Assembly (NCBI GenBank): GCA_003453085.1
Contig: DMMK01000386.1
Span: 1-6,760 of the forward strand
Length of the DNA: 6,760 bases
Source: Verrucomicrobiales bacterium
Lineage (GTDB): Bacteria; Verrucomicrobiota; Verrucomicrobiia; Verrucomicrobiales; Verrucomicrobiaceae
Reading direction: 5' to 3'
The translations under genes and the position numbers were made by a program. Positions 1 through 5,805 of the stretch are shown here, one piece after another; positions within the stretch are counted from its first letter, which is position 1, and the number at the start of each line of letters is the position of its first letter. The notes beneath the pieces were generated by a model. That model searched no databases, was not told the origin of the DNA, and was given only the letters and a program-made list of their open reading frames with translations.

Positions 1-289
1 CTTCCGGCACATGCAGCATTTCATAGACGGCGAGGCGCAGGACATTGCGGTCCACGTAGGCGAGACGCTGGATGCGGAAATTTTCCAGCACGGGCTCAAT
101 CAGCCCATCAATTTCGGTGACGTGGGTCTGGACGCCCTGGATGAGCGATTCGGCGTAGGTGCGGACGGAGTTTTTGGCGTTGTGAATGGTCCAAAAAGCT
201 TCCTGCTCTTCGGGTGTGTGTTCACCATGAAGCTCACTGGCAAAAAGAAACTGGACGGCGGCTTCGCGTCCTTCGCGGCGTTTTCCCAT
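1..289 (-). CDS. nusB: Transcription antitermination factor NusB, 5' part (runs off left edge)
   Basis: NusB binds boxA RNA with ribosomal protein S10 and supports processive antitermination of rRNA operons in the cytoplasm. The visible 96 codons begin MGKRREGREAAVQFLFASEL, the usual NusB opening (R-R-x-x-R-x-x-A-V-Q-x-L). They end with the family hallmark of an Arg-rich step followed by VDRNVLRLAVYEML, at about residues 78-91. NusB is normally 135-160 residues, so roughly one third lies beyond the window. The ATG at 289-287 follows the ribH stop by 5 bases, so the two genes are surely co-transcribed. The nearest purine-rich stretch (GGAG, inside the end of ribH) is about 14 bases from the ATG, which is far for a ribosome binding site, so translational coupling to ribH is plausible. 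The ribH-nusB pairing is widespread in bacteria. Identity is confident; only the C-terminus is unseen. Confidence 0.93.
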   Translation of the reverse strand, partial: MGKRREGREAAVQFLFASELHGEHTPEEQEAFWTIHNAKNSVRTYAESLIQGVQTHVTEIDGLIEPVLENFRIQRLAYVDRNVLRLAVYEMLHVPE

Positions 290-294
290 ATAGA

Positions 295-801
295 TCAGGC
301 GGTCTCCAGTTCAGGTTGACCGGCAAAGCTGGCGCGCATTTTGCGGAAGAGGGCGATCATGTTTACGGCGACCTGGGCAGCCTCGGTGCCCCGGTTGATC
401 TTGACGCCGAGGCAGCGCTCTTCGGCCTGTTCTTCAGAGCTGACGAGCAGCACCTCATGGACGACCGGGAGGGTGTGGCGGACGGCCATCTGCTGGAGGG
501 CATCGGTAACGGAAGCGCCAACCAGGTCTGCATGCTCGGTGGAGCCACGGATGATGACGCCGAAGGCGATGACAGCATCTGGGCGGGTGTTTTTGATCAC
601 CAGCTCGGTGCAGACGGGGATCTCAAAAGCACCTGGCACGCGGTAAACCGTGATGGTGGCATTGGGCGCCAGCTCTTCCAGTTCTTCACGCCCGGCGTCA
701 ATGAGACCCTGGACGAACTGGTTGTTATAAAGACTGGCCACGATCGCGATGGAGACGCGATCCTGGATGGGACGGGGACGACTGGGACCGTATTGAGACA
801 T
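295..801 (-). CDS. ribH: 6,7-dimethyl-8-ribityllumazine synthase
   Basis: RibH condenses 5-amino-6-ribitylamino-uracil with 3,4-dihydroxy-2-butanone 4-phosphate to give lumazine, the penultimate step of riboflavin synthesis, usually as a cytoplasmic 60-mer or pentamer. The 168-residue product has the normal family length. Visible motifs are the VPGAFEIP substrate loop at residues 55-62, GVIIRGSTEHAD at 81-92 with the catalytic His at 90, and EEQAEERCLG at 123-132, where Arg129 matches the phosphate-binding Arg. NRGTEAA at 136-142 leads into the C-terminal helix. Nothing essential is missing. The gene follows ribBA after 39 bases, and ribBA makes one of its substrates. The ATG at 801 is preceded by a pyrimidine run (CCCTCCCTC) rather than a Shine-Dalgarno site. 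No closer or better in-frame start is apparent. The mildly unusual PVVHEVLL segment (112-119) replaces the PVIFG-type segment of Bacillus-like enzymes. Confidence 0.97.
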   Translation of the reverse strand: MSQYGPSRPRPIQDRVSIAIVASLYNNQFVQGLIDAGREELEELAPNATITVYRVPGAFEIPVCTELVIKNTRPDAVIAFGVIIRGSTEHADLVGASVTDALQQMAVRHTLPVVHEVLLVSSEEQAEERCLGVKINRGTEAAQVAVNMIALFRKMRASFAGQPELETA

Positions 802-840
802 GAGGGAGGGATAAAGGGCCTGAAAAGGAAGCGGAGCGAA

Positions 841-2055
841 TCAGAGCTTGTGGCCGAGTTTTTTCTTTTTGGTTTCGAGGTACTTTTTGTTGTGCGGATT
901 CGGTTCGGAAATGACGGGAACCTGCTCGGTGATTTCCAGCTTGTGACCTTCCAGTCCCACGACCTTGCGGGGATTGTTGGTCATGAGGCGGATTTTGCGC
1001 ACGCCGAGGTCGGAGATGATCTGGGCACCGATGCCATAGTCCCGCAGGTCCATGGCGTAACCGAGCTTGAGATTGGCCTCGACGGTGTCGAGCCCTTCTT
1101 CCTGGAGCTTGTAGGCCATGATCTTGCCATGGAGGCCGATGCCGCGTCCTTCATGTCCGCGCATGTAGATGATGATGCCGCGTCCGGCCTCGGCCACCTT
1201 GGTCATGGCGGCGTGGAGCTGGCTGCCACAATCGCAGCGGCGGGAGGCAAAAATGTCGCCCGTGAGGCATTCGCTATGCACCCGGACGAGGGTGGGAGTT
1301 TCCGCATCAATGTCCCCCATGACGAGGGCGACGTGGTGGACGCTGTCGATGCTGCTCTTGTAGAGATGGAGCTTAAAGACACCAAAGTCGGTGGGCATGT
1401 CCACGACTTCGATCTTTTCAACCAGCTTTTCACTGCGACGGCGGTAGGCGATGAGCTCGGCGATGGAGCAGACCTTGAGCTTGTGCTTTTTGGCAAACTT
1501 TTGCAGGTCTGGCATGCGGGCCATGGTGCCATCGGGATTCATGATCTCGATGAGAACCCCTGCTTCGCGGAGACCGGCAAGGCGGCAAAGATCCACGGCG
1601 GCCTCCGTATGGCCGGCGCGGCGCAAGACCCCGCCGGGTTTGGCCACGAGGGGGTTGATGTGCCCGGGCTGGACGAAGTCGGCGATGGTACTTTGGGGCT
1701 CTCCCAGCAGGCGAATGGTGCGGGCGCGGTCCGCTGAACTGATGCCGGTGGAGATGCCTTCGGCGGCATCCACCGTCACGGTGAAATCGGTACGGAAAGC
1801 CTCGCGGTTCTCGGGCACCATGCTTTCGAGATTGAGCTGCTTGGCAATGGCGAGGGACACCGGGACGCAAAGCATGCCGCCGCCTTCACGCACCATGAAG
1901 GTGACCATTTCAGGGGTGATGGCCTCGGCCGCACAGATGAGGTCCCCCTCATTTTCACGGTCTTCATCATCGGTCACGATCACCATGCGGCCGGCACGGA
2001 TGTCCGCGATGACGGATTCGACAGAGTCGCAGACGTGGGTCTTCTTGCTGGGCAT
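841..2055 (-). CDS. ribBA: Bifunctional 3,4-dihydroxy-2-butanone 4-phosphate synthase / GTP cyclohydrolase II
   Basis: This fused enzyme makes both starting branches of riboflavin. The N-terminal RibB domain (about 1-205) converts ribulose 5-phosphate to DHBP plus formate. The C-terminal RibA domain (about 206-404) opens GTP to the diaminopyrimidine. RibB motifs are DDEDRENEGD at 29-38 (acidic, Mg-binding), PGHINPL at 130-136 and RAGHTEA at 146-152, giving His132 and His149. RibA motifs are SECLTGD at 261-267 and RRCDCG at 272-277. Cys263, Cys274 and Cys276 are the expected zinc ligands. EGRGIGL lies at 302-308, and Asp336/Arg338 in MDLRDYG match the catalytic Asp-x-Arg of E. coli RibA. TNNPRKV at 359-365 and the C-terminal LGHKL are typical. 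At 404 residues it is a normal full-length fusion, and both halves look active. It is first in the ribBA-ribH-nusB unit, with a 101-base leader. No Shine-Dalgarno is visible; CCTCCCT abuts the ATG. Confidence 0.97.
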   Translation of the reverse strand: MPSKKTHVCDSVESVIADIRAGRMVIVTDDEDRENEGDLICAAEAITPEMVTFMVREGGGMLCVPVSLAIAKQLNLESMVPENREAFRTDFTVTVDAAEGISTGISSADRARTIRLLGEPQSTIADFVQPGHINPLVAKPGGVLRRAGHTEAAVDLCRLAGLREAGVLIEIMNPDGTMARMPDLQKFAKKHKLKVCSIAELIAYRRRSEKLVEKIEVVDMPTDFGVFKLHLYKSSIDSVHHVALVMGDIDAETPTLVRVHSECLTGDIFASRRCDCGSQLHAAMTKVAEAGRGIIIYMRGHEGRGIGLHGKIMAYKLQEEGLDTVEANLKLGYAMDLRDYGIGAQIISDLGVRKIRLMTNNPRKVVGLEGHKLEITEQVPVISEPNPHNKKYLETKKKKLGHKL

Positions 2056-2075
2056 AGGGAGGTAGGAAAGATCTG

Positions 2076-2098
2076 CGCCGGGGTGAGAGGGCCCGGCG
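2076..2098 (-). promoter_or_regulatory. GC-rich stem-loop in ribBA leader
   Basis: CGCCGGG (2076-2082) and CCCGGCG (2092-2098) are perfect inverted arms that can form a 7-bp all-GC stem around a 9-base loop. On the minus strand the hairpin ends 20 bases before the ribBA ATG. It is not followed by a convincing U-run (CAGATCTTTCC), so a classical intrinsic terminator for the upstream glycosyltransferase gene is doubtful. It could be a weak terminator, an mRNA-stabilising structure or a translational control element. The arms are plain in the sequence; the role is not known. Confidence 0.55.
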
Positions 2099-2112
2099 AC
2101 TGGGGAGATACG

Positions 2113-2141
2113 ATTCTAGACGCACCTTGGGGCAATTCCAG
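2113..2141 (-). promoter_or_regulatory. Weak sigma-70-type promoter candidate for ribBA
   Basis: On the minus strand TAGAAT (2118-2113; five of six matches to the -10 consensus) lies 17 bases downstream of CTGGAA (2141-2136; three of six matches to the -35 consensus). Transcription would begin near 2106, which places the 2076-2098 hairpin in a leader of about 50 bases. The -35 match is poor, so this is tentative. Read-through from the upstream genes is an equal possibility. Confidence 0.25.
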
Positions 2142-2156
2142 TGCGATTTGATCTTT

Positions 2157-3410
2157 TCAGCCCGTGACGCTCACCCTCAGGTGACGACTGAAGACCTGGG
2201 CGATGCCGAGCCAGAGCACCGGTACCATGAGGGCAAAGTAGCGTGGCAGGCTTGGCGCGAGACTGCTGCCCCCCAGGTAAAAGGCGGCCATGCCCATCAG
2301 GAGCCAGATTTCCACGGGCACGGTGCGCCAGAAGCGCAGGCCGAGCAGACCTGCCAGCAAGGCCAGCACGATTAAGGGGCCATTGAAGGCGATGAGGACG
2401 ATGGTGCGCAGCTCCTCCGGCTGATGGGAGCGAGGAAAACCGAAGGCCAGACGGGTGAGATTGCAGACCCAGTTGTAGGCGACCCGGGCAGGATTGGCCT
2501 TGAAATTGGCCACGGCAGCGGCTTTCAACCTCTCTTCACGCTCCAGGATGGGGTGGGTCAGCAGGTCCTGGTAAAACTCGCGATGAACGGGATTGATAAA
2601 CTCCTTCGTCCGCACATCCGCCTTGCCAAACCAGTGGCCATTTTCCCCTTCATGGTGGCTGCTCATCCAATAAAGAAGCTCACCGCTATTGGTGGACCAG
2701 CAGAGGAACTGGCCGGTTTTTGACTGGGTATAGGCGAGGTAAGGAGCGCAGAAAAGCAGCGCGCCTGCCAGGATGACCAAGGTACGCAGCAGGGCCGGGC
2801 GCCATTCCTTGATGAGCAGCAGCAACACACTGAGGGCGGCGGTGGCCATGAGCACGTGGCCGAAAAACACGCGTGTCAAAATGAGCCAGCCGAAGAAAAT
2901 GATGGCAGCCAACATCCATTTCCACCCACGATCCCGCAAAGCATGGGTGAAAGCCCAGATAAATCCGGTGAAGGCAAAGGTGGACATGGGCTCTGTCATG
3001 AGGGCAAAGCCCATCCACAGCATGGTGGGGTGAAAAGCTGTGATGAAGGCCCCTGCAAAAGCCCAAACTGCCCCCGCATAATGGTGCACGGTGAGCCAAA
3101 CAAAACCAACGGCTGCAGCCATGAAAAGGGCATTCAGGATGCGCGCCAGCCGCCAAGAATCCGGCCCACCTCCGACGAAGGGCATGAGCACCAAGGGATA
3201 GGCGGGGCCGTTGACGATGTCGGGCTCGGCTGCGGTGACGTAGAAGCCCTGCGTGAGATTGGTGGCGTAGTCGAGGTAGCGCTGCTCATCCCAGATGGGG
3301 GTCTCCGAATGCCGAACAAAGGATAGCACGCTGTAAATCAACAGTGTGGCGACGACCAGGAGAATTCCGGGTCGGTGGGAGGAAGCAGGGACAACTGGCG
3401 ACGATGACAT
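2157..3410 (-). CDS. Polytopic membrane glycosyltransferase, GT-C / PMT_2-like (ArnT-type fold)
   Basis: The 417-residue product has about ten hydrophobic segments, at roughly 14-32, 88-108, 112-128, 132-156, 165-183, 186-201, 207-226, 335-358, 366-382 and 389-407. An extended hydrophilic region lies at 228-333. The first loop carries the Asp-Glu pair (WDEQRY, Asp41-Glu42) expected for lipid-phosphate-sugar GT-C enzymes. MTEP at 138-141 and a C-terminal PRYFALMVPVLW (389-400) also recall the GT39/PMT_2 family. Such enzymes move a sugar from a polyprenyl-phosphate donor onto a protein or lipid on the outer face of the inner membrane; the acceptor here cannot be told. The frame stays open upstream to 3605, but that would overlap the SDR gene and add a non-hydrophobic tail, so ATG 3410 is preferred. 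It starts 52 bases after the SDR stop. No good Shine-Dalgarno is visible. The fold is fairly sure; the substrate is unknown. Confidence 0.75.
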   Translation of the reverse strand: MSSSPVVPASSHRPGILLVVATLLIYSVLSFVRHSETPIWDEQRYLDYATNLTQGFYVTAAEPDIVNGPAYPLVLMPFVGGGPDSWRLARILNALFMAAAVGFVWLTVHHYAGAVWAFAGAFITAFHPTMLWMGFALMTEPMSTFAFTGFIWAFTHALRDRGWKWMLAAIIFFGWLILTRVFFGHVLMATAALSVLLLLIKEWRPALLRTLVILAGALLFCAPYLAYTQSKTGQFLCWSTNSGELLYWMSSHHEGENGHWFGKADVRTKEFINPVHREFYQDLLTHPILEREERLKAAAVANFKANPARVAYNWVCNLTRLAFGFPRSHQPEELRTIVLIAFNGPLIVLALLAGLLGLRFWRTVPVEIWLLMGMAAFYLGGSSLAPSLPRYFALMVPVLWLGIAQVFSRHLRVSVTG

Positions 3411-3447
3411 CCGGGTACTGAACGGGGGCTTCCGAAAAAGTGCCAGT

Positions 3448-3464
3448 GAAGATTTAAATTCTTC
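3448..3464. repeat. AT-rich inverted repeat at the end of the SDR gene
   Basis: GAAGA (3448-3452) and TCTTC (3460-3464) are inverted arms around a 7-base AT-only centre, overlapping the SDR stop codon. On the minus strand a TTTTT run follows about 8 bases later. A 5-bp, AT-rich stem set back from its U-run is too weak for a convincing terminator. It may be chance or a minor attenuation site between the SDR and glycosyltransferase genes. Confidence 0.3.
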
Positions 3465-4233
3465 AAAGCGCGCGCGCAAAAGCCCCGCCATCCACCAGCA
3501 GAGCCTCGCCCGTGATGTAGCTGCCCGCTTCACTGGCCAGCATGAGCGCAGGGCCAGCAAGCTCGCGAGGCAGGCCCCAGCGCTTGAGAGCGGTACGATT
3601 GGCAAAGGCCTCCTTTTCCGGATCGCTGAGAAGGCTCATGGGCAGATCGGTGAGAAAGGGACCCGGGCAGAGGCAGTTGACGGTGATGTTGTAGGTACCG
3701 AGATCAATGGCGCTGGCTTTGGCCAGGCCGATGAGCCCGGCCTTGCAGGCGGAGTAGGCGTTGCGCTTTTCCTTGGAGCCGACGCCAAGCACGGAGGAAA
3801 TGTGGATGACGCGGCCCCACTGTCTCTCTTTCATGCCAGGGACAAGAGCGCGGGTGAGAGCCATGCAGGAGGTGAGATCCAGCTCCACAATGCGGTCCCA
3901 GGCTTCATCCGTAATTTCGTCAATGGCCTGAGGCTGGTTGGAACCGGCGTTGTTGATGAGGATGTCCACTTTACCGAGGCGTTTGGTGGCTTCCGCCGCG
4001 AGGGCCTTGACCTGGGCACGGTCCACCATGTCGGCCACCATCCATTCGACACGGACGGAGAGACCTTCGCCAATCTCAGCGGCGGCGGATTTGAGCTCCC
4101 CCTCGCTGCGGCTGGAGATGAAGACGTCGGCACCCGCTTCGGCAAAGGCGCGCGCCATGGCTTTGCCGAGGCCCTTGCTGCCGCCGGTGACGAGTGCGGC
4201 CCTGCCCGTAAGATCAAAGAGTGGATGGATCAT
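3463..4233 (-). CDS. Classical short-chain dehydrogenase/reductase (gluconate 5-dehydrogenase-like)
   Basis: This is a cytoplasmic NAD(P)(H)-dependent oxidoreductase of 256 residues, the usual classical SDR length. Numbering from ATG 4233, it shows the Rossmann cofactor motif TGGSKGLG at 16-23, NNAG at 94-97, catalytic Ser147 in HISS, and YSACK with Tyr160 and Lys164. PGPFLTDLP at 190-198 follows, and LLVDGGA lies near the C-terminus. The tetrad is intact. SRSE after the second beta strand leans towards NADP(H), but weakly. The overall pattern (FDLTGRAALVTGG, the RWG segment, the DGG ending) recalls the gluconate 5-dehydrogenase/3-oxoacyl-ACP reductase-like group, and the substrate cannot be read from sequence. 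A TTG at 4248 would add five residues and overlap the NUDIX gene by 8 bases. ATG 4233 is chosen because it gives the usual short lead before the LFDLTG strand. It follows the NUDIX stop by 7 bases, implying a shared transcript. Confidence 0.93.
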   Translation of the reverse strand: MIHPLFDLTGRAALVTGGSKGLGKAMARAFAEAGADVFISSRSEGELKSAAAEIGEGLSVRVEWMVADMVDRAQVKALAAEATKRLGKVDILINNAGSNQPQAIDEITDEAWDRIVELDLTSCMALTRALVPGMKERQWGRVIHISSVLGVGSKEKRNAYSACKAGLIGLAKASAIDLGTYNITVNCLCPGPFLTDLPMSLLSDPEKEAFANRTALKRWGLPRELAGPALMLASEAGSYITGEALLVDGGAFARAL

Positions 4234-4240
4234 GAGGCAG

Positions 4241-4780
4241 TCATACAAGCCGGGCGCGCTGTTCTTGCAACCGTCTCACGGCTTCGGCATTTGATTCGAA
4301 GGCGAAGTCGGCCAAGGGAACTTCAGCCAGCGGCAGGGCGAATGTTTCTGAGACCTCCTCTGGGCTGGGTGCGAGTGAATCGAACCCAGGCACACTGGCT
4401 GTAAAAAACAGATCAATGGTGGGCCAAAGGTAGTCTTGGTAATAGTACCAGTTAGGCAAGGAGGCAAAATAGCGGAAGGCAGAAGGCGGCAGGTCCAGCC
4501 CCACTTCCTCGCGGGTTTCGCGTGCGGCGGCTTCTTCTCCGGTTTCGCCTGGCTCGATGACACCCCCAGGCAACCCCAGCTTACCCAGACCTGGCTCATG
4601 AGCACGACGAGTCACCAGCAGGCGACCTTCGGCATCCAAGATGAGGGCGCAGGCAGCCGGGAACGGTGTGATGAAGTGGCGATAGCCGCAGTCATCGCAG
4701 ATGTGCTCGCGGGAGCTGGCGGCCGCCATGGTGTCATGGCCGCAGCGGGAGCAGTATTGAAAGGGTGAGCCTGTGATCAT
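4241..4780 (-). CDS. NUDIX hydrolase with N-terminal zinc ribbon
   Basis: NUDIX enzymes hydrolyse a nucleoside diphosphate linked to another group, using Mg. Numbering from ATG 4780 (179 residues), the protein opens with a four-Cys zinc ribbon: CSRCG at 10-14 and CDDCGY at 28-33. This arrangement is seen in NudC-type NAD(H) pyrophosphatases and related ribbon-NUDIX proteins. The NUDIX box spans Gly73 to Leu95 as G-x5-E-x7-R-E-T-R-E-E-V-G-L. It is complete, with Thr in a position that is more often hydrophobic. The SQPWPF-type signature of true NudC is not evident, and the protein is shorter than NudC, so NADH specificity should not be assumed. A GTG at 4798 would add six residues; ATG 4780 is preferred because the ribbon then starts near the N-terminus, as in relatives. 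It lies 28 bases after the LysR stop and 7 bases before the SDR start. The ATG follows a TTTCTTCTC run, not a Shine-Dalgarno. Confidence 0.92.
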   Translation of the reverse strand: MITGSPFQYCSRCGHDTMAAASSREHICDDCGYRHFITPFPAACALILDAEGRLLVTRRAHEPGLGKLGLPGGVIEPGETGEEAAARETREEVGLDLPPSAFRYFASLPNWYYYQDYLWPTIDLFFTASVPGFDSLAPSPEEVSETFALPLAEVPLADFAFESNAEAVRRLQEQRARLV

Positions 4781-4808
4781 GAGAAGAAACAAATGCACCT
4801 AACCAAAT

Positions 4809-5720
4809 TTACTGCATGTATTTTCCCACCTGCTCGCAAAGCCCCACGAAGGTCCTTTCCGCGAGATTGCGTGGACGGCCCTTGAGATGCGAAGTGACCC
4901 AACGGCGGCGCAGGCGGGCCTTGGGCAGGGGCACGGGGACAAGCTGACCTGCAGCGATTTCGTTGCGAGCGATCCAGCGGGCGGCGATGGCGACCCCAAG
5001 GCCCAGTTTGGCGAGTTCCTTGATGGCTTCGCTGCTACCCAGCTCAATGAAATGATTGAGCCGGACGCCTTGTTTGAGGAAGAACTCCTGGATCATGGCG
5101 AAATTCAGGCTGCTGCGGCTGGAGACAATGAAGGTCTCAGAAGTTGCGTCCTTGATTCGCGGAGTCTTCGTCGCCCAGCTATGAAGGGGGGAAACCAGGA
5201 ACTCGAGCTCATCCTCAAAGATGGGGTGACAGTCCAGGCGTGACACATCCGGGGGCCGCAGGGTGACGGCGAGGTCCACTTCATTGCTCAGGAGTTTTTC
5301 GATGGTTTGCGGGGTTTCTCCCGGCACCACGCGGATCTCATACTGGGAGAAGCTCTCCTTAAACTCACGCAGGACGGTGGGCAGGATGAACTGGGAGGCG
5401 GCCGGTGTACAACCAATGGTTAGACGGCCACGGGGCGTCATGTCCAGCGCGCCCAGCATGGCACGGGCCTGGTTCATTTCCTGCATGATGGTTTCTGCGT
5501 GGGGCAGGAGCTCGCGCCCGTGGTGGGTGAGGTGCACGCTTTTGCCCTGGCGATGGAACAGCTGGCAGGCGAGATCGGTCTCCAGAGCCTTGATGGCGTG
5601 GCTGATGGCGGACTGCGTGAGATGCAGCTCACGGCCGGCCTGCGTAAAGCTGCCACTGCGGGCCAGGGAGATGAAAGCGCGAAGCTGTCGGGTATCGAGC
5701 GGGTGATCCATGAATTCCAT
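4809..5720 (-). CDS. LysR-family transcriptional regulator
   Basis: A full-length 303-residue LTTR. The winged helix-turn-helix is at about 9-68, with the typical GSFTQAGRELHLTQSAISHA core at 23-42 and LFHRQGKSVHLTHHG as the wing. A linker helix follows at about 69-95, and the effector-binding domain runs from GRLTIGCTPAAS (98-109) to the end. The layout resembles CbbR/CysL-like and nitrogen-type LTTRs, but the effector cannot be deduced. It is transcribed away from the NrtA/NasS-like gene across an 85-base gap, the classic arrangement for an LTTR controlling its divergent neighbour and itself. It also leads a co-directional row of NUDIX, SDR and glycosyltransferase genes. ATG 5720 is taken as the start. 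ATG 5711 (residue 4) has a better placed GGA (in GGAATTC) and is an acceptable alternative. Confidence 0.95.
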   Translation of the reverse strand: MEFMDHPLDTRQLRAFISLARSGSFTQAGRELHLTQSAISHAIKALETDLACQLFHRQGKSVHLTHHGRELLPHAETIMQEMNQARAMLGALDMTPRGRLTIGCTPAASQFILPTVLREFKESFSQYEIRVVPGETPQTIEKLLSNEVDLAVTLRPPDVSRLDCHPIFEDELEFLVSPLHSWATKTPRIKDATSETFIVSSRSSLNFAMIQEFFLKQGVRLNHFIELGSSEAIKELAKLGLGVAIAARWIARNEIAAGQLVPVPLPKARLRRRWVTSHLKGRPRNLAERTFVGLCEQVGKYMQ

Positions 5721-5805
5721 TCATACTACAAGTGAAAAAGATTGCGCGTGATTTCTGCATGAGGTTGGCACGCTGGCACCCCTGATGCTGATGCAGTGAA
5801 GGGTC
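5721..5805. promoter_or_regulatory. Divergent regulatory region between the LysR and NrtA/NasS-like genes
   Basis: These 85 bases must hold the start signals for both divergent genes. I see no good sigma-70 hexamer pair for either direction. Visible structure includes inverted arms CTGCAT (5755-5760) and ATGCAG (5791-5796), 30 bases apart. There are also two copies of TGGCAC (5766-5771 and 5774-5779) and a TCA-N9-TGA palindrome (5721-5735) next to the LysR start. Any of these could be LysR half-sites; no exact T-N11-A box stands out. The regulatory role follows from the gene arrangement; individual sites are guesses. Confidence 0.5.
5774..5788 (+). promoter_or_regulatory. Sigma-54-like -24/-12 motif
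   Basis: TGGCAC, a 5-base spacer, then ATGC matches the sigma-54 consensus TGGCAC-N5-TTGC at nine of ten fixed positions, including the GG and GC cores at correct spacing. It points towards the NrtA/NasS-like gene. Transcription would then begin near 5800, only about 6 bases before the ATG at 5806, giving an almost leaderless message. That makes the call doubtful. Confidence 0.25.

Noticed and set aside
214..1737. A 507-codon open frame on the plus strand opposite ribH and ribBA
   Set aside because: It lies entirely antisense to two certain enzyme genes. Its translation is low in recognisable motifs and rich in Gly, Asp, His and Val, as expected for the complement of a GC-rich coding frame. 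Treated as a shadow.
2056..2112. Intrinsic terminator of the glycosyltransferase gene
   Set aside because: The 7-bp GC stem is real, but the bases after it (CAGATCTTTCC) do not form a U-tract, so it is recorded as a leader hairpin of unknown role.
3411..3605. N-terminal extension of the glycosyltransferase by 65 residues
   Set aside because: It would overlap the end of the SDR gene by about 140 bases and consists of Arg/Ser/Ala-rich shadow sequence. The first hydrophobic segment sits naturally near the N-terminus when ATG 3410 is used.
4234..4248. TTG start for the SDR gene at 4248
   Set aside because: It would overlap the NUDIX gene and uses a rare start codon. ATG 4233 gives the usual short N-terminus before the first beta strand.
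3346..4404. A 352-codon plus-strand open frame opposite the SDR gene and the NUDIX end
   Set aside because: It spans the ends of three opposite-strand genes and has no family motif, whereas the minus strand encodes an intact SDR with all catalytic residues.
5765..5780. First TGGCAC copy (5766-5771) as a sigma-54 promoter
   Set aside because: The -12 position reads CACC instead of TTGC and lacks the essential GC, so only the second copy remains a candidate.
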